Assembly (NCBI GenBank): GCA_902782955.1
Contig: CACZPD010000070.1
Location: forward strand, 1 to 5,042
Direction of reading: 5' to 3'
Length of the DNA stretch: 5,042 nucleotides
From: an uncultured Erysipelotrichaceae bacterium
GTDB lineage: Bacteria > Bacillota_I > Bacilli_A > Erysipelotrichales > Erysipelotrichaceae
Shown: piece by piece, positions 1 through 5,042 of the stretch
How the letters are laid out: each line of letters opens with the position of its first letter
How positions within the stretch are numbered: the first letter of the stretch is position 1
Translations under genes and position numbers: made by a program
The notes under the pieces: generated by a model
The model's input: only the letters and a program-made list of their open reading frames with translations
What the model was told of the DNA's origin: nothing
Database searches by the model: none

Positions 1-8
1 AGGTCTGT

Positions 9-1613
9 ATGAGCAAGATCATCTTTGTGACTGGCGGAGTGGTATCCGGCCTTGGAAAAGGCGTCACAGCAGCATCTCTGGGAAGACTGCTGAAGGCAAG
101 AGGCCTGAAAGTCGCTTCGCAGAAACTCGATCCATACATCAACGTCGATCCGGGAACGATGTCTCCGTATCAGCACGGGGAAGTATATGTGACGGAAGAC
201 GGCGCAGAAACAGATCTGGACCTGGGTCATTATGAAAGGTTCATTGACGAAGACCTGAATCGTTATTCAAACCTGACGACCGGACGGGTCTACTGGAATG
301 TCCTGAACAAGGAGCGCAGGGGTGAATTCCTCGGGAAAACCGTACAGGTCATTCCGCATATTACGGATGAGATCAAAAAGTTCATATACGCGGCGCTTGA
401 GCACGATGATCCGGATGTGCTGATCTGCGAGATCGGCGGAACGGTAGGCGATATCGAAAGCCAGCCGTTTTTGGAAGCGATCCGTCAGATCGGTCTGGAA
501 AAAGGCAGGGAAAATGTGCTGTACATCCATGTGACACTGGTTCCTTATCTGGAGTGTTCCAAAGAGCACAAAAGCAAACCCACCCAGCATTCCGTCAAGA
601 CGCTGCAGGGTCTTGGGATCAATCCGGATATCCTGGTCCTGCGGTGCAGCCATACGCTGGAAAAGGATATCCTGGATAAGATCTCTCATTTCTGCAATAT
701 CAAACGGGACTGCGTCATGGAAAACAAGACCATCCCGGTACTGTATGAAGCACCTCTGATGCTGGAAAAACAGCACTTCGGTGATATCGTATGCCGGGAG
801 CTGGATCTGAAGGGCACAAAGCCGGATCTGCAGGAATGGAAAGATCTCATCAAACGGATCAAACATCTGCACAGGAATGTGACGATCGGTCTTGTAGGCA
901 AATATGTCAAACTGCACGATGCCTATCTTTCCGTGGCGGAGGCACTGGCACATGCAGGGTATGCATACGACGCAAAGGTAAAGATCAGATGGATCGACAG
1001 CGAGACCATCACGGACAGCAATGTTGAAAAGAAACTGAAGGAATGCGACGGCATCATCGTGCCGGGCGGCTTCGGCAGCCGGGGTATTGAAGGCATGATC
1101 ATTACGGCAAAATACTGCCGGGAAAAGAATGTGCCGTATCTCGGGATATGTTTAGGCATGCAGATAGGGGTCATTGAGTTTGCCCGGGATGTCTGCGGGC
1201 TGAAGAATGCAAATTCGAGGGAATTCGACCCGGATTCGCCGTATAAAGTGATCGATTTCCTGCCGGATCAGAGCGACAGCACCAACAAGGGCGGTACGCT
1301 GCGTCTGGGACATTATGAATGTGTGCTGAAAGAAGGCACCCGCATTATGGAACAATACGGGAAGGCGGAGATCAGCGAGAGGCACAGGCACCGCTATGAA
1401 TTCAATAATGATTACCGTGATATCCTCTCTGAGAACGGACTGGTTCTCAGCGGGACTTCACCGGATAACTATATCGTCGAAACGGTTGAAACAGACAATG
1501 ACTATTTCGTCGGCGTGCAGTTCCATCCCGAATTCAAATCAAGACCGAACAAACCGCATCCGCTGTTCCTCGGACTGATCAGACACTCTCTGGAACAGAA
1601 GGAAAACAGATAA
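9..1613 (+). CDS. pyrG: CTP synthase (glutamine-hydrolysing)
   Basis: This cytosolic enzyme makes CTP from UTP, ATP and glutamine, the last step of pyrimidine nucleotide synthesis. The 534-residue product is near the usual family length (about 535-545). The N-terminal synthetase domain (about 1-265) has the P-loop [10 protein letters not shown] at 9-18 with Lys17, [15 protein letters not shown] from Lys39, [10 protein letters not shown] at 69-78 and [11 protein letters not shown] at 141-151. Asp71 and Glu141 align with the Mg-binding pair of the E. coli enzyme. [10 protein letters not shown] at 188-197 belongs to the UTP/CTP-binding region. The C-terminal class I glutaminase domain (about 290-534) has PGGFGSRG at 352-359, nucleophile Cys381 in LGICLGMQ, and His506 and Glu508 in FHPEF, so both activities look intact. 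The ATG at 9 gives the family-standard [10 protein letters not shown] start. An AGG at 1-3, five bases upstream, is probably the end of a ribosome binding site cut by the window edge. glmS follows after 24 bases. Any promoter or attenuator lies outside the window. Confidence 0.98.
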   Translation: MSKIIFVTGGVVSGLGKGVTAASLGRLLKARGLKVASQKLDPYINVDPGTMSPYQHGEVYVTEDGAETDLDLGHYERFIDEDLNRYSNLTTGRVYWNVLNKERRGEFLGKTVQVIPHITDEIKKFIYAALEHDDPDVLICEIGGTVGDIESQPFLEAIRQIGLEKGRENVLYIHVTLVPYLECSKEHKSKPTQHSVKTLQGLGINPDILVLRCSHTLEKDILDKISHFCNIKRDCVMENKTIPVLYEAPLMLEKQHFGDIVCRELDLKGTKPDLQEWKDLIKRIKHLHRNVTIGLVGKYVKLHDAYLSVAEALAHAGYAYDAKVKIRWIDSETITDSNVEKKLKECDGIIVPGGFGSRGIEGMIITAKYCREKNVPYLGICLGMQIGVIEFARDVCGLKNANSREFDPDSPYKVIDFLPDQSDSTNKGGTLRLGHYECVLKEGTRIMEQYGKAEISERHRHRYEFNNDYRDILSENGLVLSGTSPDNYIVETVETDNDYFVGVQFHPEFKSRPNKPHPLFLGLIRHSLEQKENR

Positions 1614-1625
1614 AAACAACAAAGC

Positions 1626-1630
1626 AGGAG
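1626..1630 (+). promoter_or_regulatory. Ribosome binding site of glmS
   Basis: AGGAG lies seven bases before the glmS ATG and after the pyrG stop codon. It is the only recognisable signal in the 24-base gap. It supports independent ribosome loading on a shared transcript and agrees with the start codon that places the catalytic cysteine second. Confidence 0.85.
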
Positions 1631-1637
1631 ACAGACT

Positions 1638-3461
1638 ATGTGTGGAATTACAGGATTTACAGGAAAAGGAACAGCGCTGCCCGTACTGATGCAGGGGCTG
1701 GAGAAACTGGAATACCGCGGCTATGATTCTGCCGGCGTAACACTGGCGGATGATAAGGGACTGCGCACATTCAAAGCCAAAGGAAGACTGAGTGAACTGC
1801 GGAATATCGTGGAAAACCGTGAGCTGTCCCAGCATACCGGTATCGGACATACGAGATGGGCAACGCACGGCGTTCCCAACAACCTGAACGCGCATCCGCA
1901 TACCAACAGCACGAATACGATCTCTTTGGTCCATAACGGGATCATTGAGAATTATGTTTCCTTAAAACAGATGCTGGAAAACAACGGATATGTGTTCCAG
2001 TCGGAAACCGACAGTGAAGCCGTCGTTCATCTGATCGATTATTATTTCAGACGTTTTCAGGATATGGAAACGGCGTTCAAGCGGGCTGTACGGGATCTCG
2101 AAGGAAGCTATGGTTTATGTGTTATTTCCACATATGCGCCGGATACCGTATTTGTTGCGAGAAAAGAAAGTCCCATGATCCTGGGAATTGGGGAAGAAGG
2201 CACATACTGTGCGTCTGACGCCCCGGCGCTGCTGGAATATACCAGGAAGCTGATGACGCTGAATGACGGGGACATCGCGGTATTGAAACCGGATCGAATT
2301 ACGCTGTTCGACGCAAAGGGAAATGAGAAAAAAGAAGAATGGATGGAATTCCCGTATGATCTCCAGTCAGCCCAGAAGGGCGGATATGACACGTTTATGG
2401 AGAAGGAGATCCATGAACAGCCGCAGACGATCCGGGAAACCATGAGGGGAAGAATCGAAGGAAAATCGATCGTCCTGCCGGAACTGGACCCGATCCTGGG
2501 ACGTATTCTGCGGGCAGACCATGTTTTATGGATCGCGTGCGGTACGGCGTACCATGCGTGTGTTTACGGGCAGATGGTGCTCAACAGTCTCGTTCCCATC
2601 AACAGCGCGGCGATACCGGCAAGTGAATTCCGGTACGGGAATTACTATGTGGATAAGAATACTTTATGCATTTTTGTGTCCCAGTCCGGTGAAACAGCTG
2701 ATACGCTGGCTGCCATCAAGCGGGCTAAATCATCTGGTGCCGCGACGATCGCGGTGGCGAATGTACTGGGATCATCCCTGACCAGGATCGCGGACGCAAC
2801 AGTATATACATGTGCAGGACTGGAGATCGCGGTTGCCAGTACAAAGGCATATACCGCCCAGCTGACCCTGATCTATCTCCTGGCGCAGAAACTGGCGGAG
2901 ATCATGGGCTATTCCACCCGTGAACATGATGAGATCATTACATATCTCAATGAACTGGATGATCTGACACAGGAAACGATCGATATTGCCAAACCGGTGA
3001 TCCGGGAATATGCGTCCATGTTAAAGAATGAACATGATGTCTATTTTATCGGCAGGCAGCTGGATTATGTCAGTGCCATGGAAGGTGCTCTTAAATTAAA
3101 AGAAATTTCGTATATCCACGCTGATGCGTATTATGCCGGTGAGCTGAAGCACGGTCCGATCGCGCTGATCCAGGATCAGACGGTGGTGATCGCGTTTGCC
3201 ACACAGCCGGAAGTCGCGTCCAAAACCATATCCAATATCAAGGAAACAGTCGCAAGAGGCGCAAAGATCATCCTGATCACCGATCAGAATACGCCTGCGG
3301 AAGGCTTCACTTACGTCATCCGGATACCGGAGATCCGGCCGGATCTTGCCTGCATCATTTCCGCGGTGATTTTCCAGTTCCTGGCTTATTATGCCGCGTC
3401 TGACAGAGGCTGTGATATTGACAAACCGAGAAATCTGGCTAAATCTGTAACAGTGGAATAA
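1638..3461 (+). CDS. glmS: Glutamine--fructose-6-phosphate aminotransferase (isomerizing)
   Basis: This enzyme converts fructose-6-phosphate and glutamine to glucosamine-6-phosphate and glutamate. It is the first committed step to UDP-GlcNAc for peptidoglycan and acts in the cytosol. The 607 residues match the usual length (E. coli 609). The class II (Ntn) glutaminase domain covers about 1-240. MCGITGF puts Cys2 at the mature N-terminus after Met removal, which fixes the start codon. HTRWATHG at 71-78, HNGIIENY at 99-106 and SETDSE at 122-127 form the glutamine pocket. Two SIS sugar-isomerase domains follow (about 285-425 and 455-600). They carry [17 protein letters not shown] (Gln349), Lys486 and Glu489 in LKLKEISY, His505 in GELKHGP, and the C-terminal NLAKSVTVE tail with Lys602. 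Lys486, Glu489 and His505 align with E. coli catalytic residues Lys485, Glu488 and His504 (numbered there without Met). No defect is visible. The gene sits 24 bases after pyrG and 13 before guaA, with no space for a glmS ribozyme. Confidence 0.98.
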   Translation: MCGITGFTGKGTALPVLMQGLEKLEYRGYDSAGVTLADDKGLRTFKAKGRLSELRNIVENRELSQHTGIGHTRWATHGVPNNLNAHPHTNSTNTISLVHNGIIENYVSLKQMLENNGYVFQSETDSEAVVHLIDYYFRRFQDMETAFKRAVRDLEGSYGLCVISTYAPDTVFVARKESPMILGIGEEGTYCASDAPALLEYTRKLMTLNDGDIAVLKPDRITLFDAKGNEKKEEWMEFPYDLQSAQKGGYDTFMEKEIHEQPQTIRETMRGRIEGKSIVLPELDPILGRILRADHVLWIACGTAYHACVYGQMVLNSLVPINSAAIPASEFRYGNYYVDKNTLCIFVSQSGETADTLAAIKRAKSSGAATIAVANVLGSSLTRIADATVYTCAGLEIAVASTKAYTAQLTLIYLLAQKLAEIMGYSTREHDEIITYLNELDDLTQETIDIAKPVIREYASMLKNEHDVYFIGRQLDYVSAMEGALKLKEISYIHADAYYAGELKHGPIALIQDQTVVIAFATQPEVASKTISNIKETVARGAKIILITDQNTPAEGFTYVIRIPEIRPDLACIISAVIFQFLAYYAASDRGCDIDKPRNLAKSVTVE

Positions 3462-3462
3462 C

Positions 3463-3468
3463 GGAGGA
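3463..3468 (+). promoter_or_regulatory. Ribosome binding site of guaA
   Basis: GGAGGA lies six bases before the guaA ATG and starts two bases after the glmS stop codon. It is a near-consensus Shine-Dalgarno site. With a gap of only 13 bases it implies that guaA is translated from the same transcript as glmS, possibly with some translational coupling. Confidence 0.88.
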
Positions 3469-3474
3469 ACAGAT

Positions 3475-5007
3475 ATGGATAAAATACTGGTACTGGATTT
3501 CGGCGGTCAGTATGACCAGCTGATCGCGAGAAGGGTCAGGGAACTGCATGTATACGCAGAGATCCGTTCATGCAGGAAAATAACCCTCGATGAAATTAAA
3601 AAGAGCGGATATAAAGGCATTATCTTTACCGGCGGACCGAACAGTGTGTATGATCCGGCTTCCCCGACATATGACAAAGCGATCCTGGATCTCGGCATTC
3701 CGGTCCTGGGCATCTGTTACGGGGCACAGCTGATCGCGTATCTGGCCGGCGGAAAAGTGGAAAGCGCAGCCAATTCCAGCGAATACGGCAAAACGACGGT
3801 TTATGCGGAAAAGGATCCGTTATTTGAAAATACAAAAGAACAAAGCATCTGCTGGATGTCGCATACAGACTATATTTCCGGACTGCCTTCCGGTTTCAGA
3901 AGGACAGCTTTTACGGATAAATGTCCCTGTGCCGCAATGTCAGATGAAAAGAAAAAGATCTACGCGGTGCAGTTCCATCCGGAAGTGACACATACCGAAA
4001 TAGGGAAACAGATCTTCTCGAATTTTGTTTTTGATATCTGCGGATGTGCTCCAAACTGGAGCATGGATGATTTCATTGATCGTTCAGTTGAAAAATACCG
4101 TGAGGAATTAAAGGATAAGAAAGTACTGCTTGCCTTGTCCGGCGGTGTGGATTCCTCGGTGACAGCGGTCCTTCTGCATAAGGCGATCGGTGAACGACTG
4201 GTTTGTGTATTTGTGGATCATGGTCTCCTCAGGAAAGATGAAGGGGATTATGTGGAGAACACATTTAAAAACAGATTCGGACTGAATCTGATCCGGGTCA
4301 ATGCACAGGAAGCTTTTTTAGCGAAATTGAAAGGTGTAACAGAACCCGAAAGCAAGAGAAAGATCATCGGGGAAGAGTTTATCCGTGTCTTTGAACAGGA
4401 AGCAGAGAAACTGGAGAATGTTCAGGTGCTGGCACAGGGAACGATCTATCCGGATGTTATCGAGAGCGGAAAAGGGGATTCGGCTGTTATCAAGTCACAT
4501 CACAACGTTGGCGGCCTGCCCGATTCCATATCTTTTGAAAAGATCGTGGAACCATTGCGGGATCTGTTCAAGGATGAAGTCAGGGAAGTGGGCGTTAAAC
4601 TCGGTATTCCTGCCGATCTCGTTTACCGTCAGCCATTCCCCGGACCGGGTCTCGGTGTAAGGATCATCGGCGAGATCACAGAGGAAAAACTGCAGATCCT
4701 CAAAGAAGCAGATGCCATCTTCCGTGAAGAAGTCAGAAAATCATTTCCCGGGAAAGAACCGGACCAGTATTTTGCGGTACTGACAGATTCACGCTCAGTA
4801 GGTGTCATGGGAGATGCCAGGACATATGGCTATACACTTGCGTTAAGGGCTGTGGATACAGATGACTTCATGACAGCGGAATGGACCAGACTGTCCTATG
4901 AATGTCTGGCAGAGACGAGCCGCAGGATTACCAATGAAGTACACGGTATATCAAGGGTGGTTTATGATATTACTTCGAAGCCTCCGGGCACGGTCGAGTG
5001 GGAATAG
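3475..5007 (+). CDS. guaA: GMP synthase (glutamine-hydrolysing)
   Basis: This cytosolic enzyme aminates XMP to GMP using ATP and glutamine, the last step of guanine nucleotide synthesis. The 510 residues fit the single-chain bacterial form (about 510-525), with both halves fused. The class I glutaminase domain (about 1-190) begins with [19 protein letters not shown]. It carries TGGPNSVY, nucleophile Cys81 in LGICYGAQ, and His168 and Glu170 in QFHPEVTHT. The ATP-pyrophosphatase domain (about 200-385) has the PP-loop SGGVDSS at 222-228, FVDHGLLR at 246-253, [11 protein letters not shown] and HHNVGGLP. The C-terminal dimerisation and XMP-binding domain (about 385-510) has [12 protein letters not shown] at 385-396, [14 protein letters not shown] and the terminal KPPGTVEWE. 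All key residues are present. The ATG at 3475 follows a strong ribosome binding site. The gene ends the visible cluster. No guanine riboswitch or PurBox can fit in the 13-base gap before it. Its final codons are a known type of insertion target for genomic islands (see findings). Confidence 0.98.
   Translation: MDKILVLDFGGQYDQLIARRVRELHVYAEIRSCRKITLDEIKKSGYKGIIFTGGPNSVYDPASPTYDKAILDLGIPVLGICYGAQLIAYLAGGKVESAANSSEYGKTTVYAEKDPLFENTKEQSICWMSHTDYISGLPSGFRRTAFTDKCPCAAMSDEKKKIYAVQFHPEVTHTEIGKQIFSNFVFDICGCAPNWSMDDFIDRSVEKYREELKDKKVLLALSGGVDSSVTAVLLHKAIGERLVCVFVDHGLLRKDEGDYVENTFKNRFGLNLIRVNAQEAFLAKLKGVTEPESKRKIIGEEFIRVFEQEAEKLENVQVLAQGTIYPDVIESGKGDSAVIKSHHNVGGLPDSISFEKIVEPLRDLFKDEVREVGVKLGIPADLVYRQPFPGPGLGVRIIGEITEEKLQILKEADAIFREEVRKSFPGKEPDQYFAVLTDSRSVGVMGDARTYGYTLALRAVDTDDFMTAEWTRLSYECLAETSRRITNEVHGISRVVYDITSKPPGTVEWE
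4997..5003 (+). repeat. Copy 1 of AGTGGGA repeat, in the guaA 3' end
   Basis: AGTGGGA here encodes part of the conserved Val-Glu-Trp-Glu C-terminus of GuaA. An identical heptamer recurs 38 bases downstream at 5035-5041. The 3' end of guaA is a recognised integration hotspot, so this copy is a candidate crossover core. Seven bases can also match by chance. Confidence 0.4.
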
Positions 5008-5018
5008 TTCAACAAGGC

Positions 5019-5034
5019 TTTGATGTACATCAAA
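5019..5034. repeat. Perfect 16-bp palindrome downstream of guaA
   Basis: TTTGATGTACATCAAA reads identically on both strands and starts 11 bases after the guaA stop codon. As RNA it would form a six-pair A+U-rich stem on a GUAC loop. One more C-G and one G-U pair are possible if A5035 bulges. The bases after it are AGTGGGAG, not a run of T, so a classic intrinsic terminator is not supported inside the window. It could instead be a protein-binding operator or part of a recombinase site. The symmetry is certain; the role is not known. Confidence 0.6.
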
Positions 5035-5041
5035 AGTGGGA
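5035..5041 (+). repeat. Copy 2 of AGTGGGA repeat, beyond guaA
   Basis: This is an exact copy of the guaA 3'-terminal heptamer, directly abutting the 16-bp palindrome and one base from the end of the window. It is noncoding as far as can be seen. It may be a remnant or tandem attachment core, a recombinase-binding repeat, or chance. What follows it is outside the window. Confidence 0.35.
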
Positions 5042-5042
5042 G

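Larger units (their letters stand above)
1..5007 (+). other. Probable pyrG-glmS-guaA transcription unit
   Basis: The three genes share a strand with gaps of 24 and 13 bases. I see no terminator hairpin with a U-run between them. Each downstream gene has its own good ribosome binding site. This is the pattern of a polycistronic message whose promoter lies upstream of the window. All three products are glutamine amidotransferases, which gives a metabolic rationale for shared expression. Co-transcription is inferred from spacing only. Promoters inside the upstream coding regions cannot be excluded by eye. Confidence 0.72.

Noticed and set aside
267..953. Long open frame of 228 codons on the minus strand inside pyrG
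   Set aside because: It lies wholly antisense to well-conserved CTP synthase code. Its product has no recognisable domain and I see no convincing ribosome binding site, so it is a shadow of pyrG codon bias.
1614..1637. Terminator or promoter between pyrG and glmS
   Set aside because: The 24 bases contain no inverted repeat with a T-run and no spaced -35/-10 pair. Only a ribosome binding site is supportable.
1539..1934. Minus-strand open frame spanning the pyrG-glmS junction
   Set aside because: It crosses two conserved genes and their ribosome binding site, has low-complexity shadow-like composition, and shows no family motif.
1638..3461. glmS-like paralogue such as FrlB, AgaS or a glucosamine deaminase
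   Set aside because: The protein has both a full N-terminal Cys glutaminase domain and two SIS domains with the NLAKSVTVE tail. That matches GlmS itself, not the SIS-only relatives.
5008..5042. Rho-independent terminator after guaA
   Set aside because: The palindrome there is A+U-rich and is followed by AGTGGGAG, not a U-tract, within the visible bases. A terminator further downstream cannot be judged.

Overview
The window holds three complete, tightly packed genes on the + strand: pyrG (CTP synthase), glmS (glucosamine-6-phosphate synthase) and guaA (GMP synthase). A 35-base tail lies beyond the guaA stop codon. I see no RNA gene, CRISPR array, transposase or broken gene. The base composition is close to half G+C in the lines I sampled. 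The gaps are short, each downstream gene has a strong AGGAG-type ribosome binding site, and the protein sequences have a Gram-positive look. These point to a Bacillota genome, probably Clostridia (Lachnospiraceae-like), but I cannot fix the genus by eye.

Layout: bases 1-8 are the tail of a leader with a partial ribosome binding site. pyrG fills 9-1613. A 24-base gap carries the glmS ribosome binding site. glmS fills 1638-3461. A 13-base gap carries the guaA ribosome binding site. guaA fills 3475-5007. Bases 5008-5042 contain a perfect 16-bp palindrome and a 7-base repeat of the extreme 3' end of guaA. Neither gap has room for a terminator, a glmS ribozyme or a purine riboswitch, so the three genes are most simply read as one transcript whose promoter lies upstream of the window.

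How the genes fit together: all three enzymes take the amide nitrogen of glutamine and pass it to a biosynthetic acceptor. PyrG turns UTP into CTP, GlmS turns fructose-6-phosphate into glucosamine-6-phosphate for the cell wall, and GuaA turns XMP into GMP. The glutaminase modules come from two unrelated folds: class I Cys-His-Glu in PyrG and GuaA, and class II N-terminal Cys in GlmS. What links the genes is therefore the substrate, not recent duplication. The proteins look intact and conventional. The parts worth a second look are this glutamine-centred gene order, the missing local riboregulation of glmS and guaA, the possible integration site at the guaA 3' end, and a strong excess of GATC. 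I did not find evidence here for a wholly new system.
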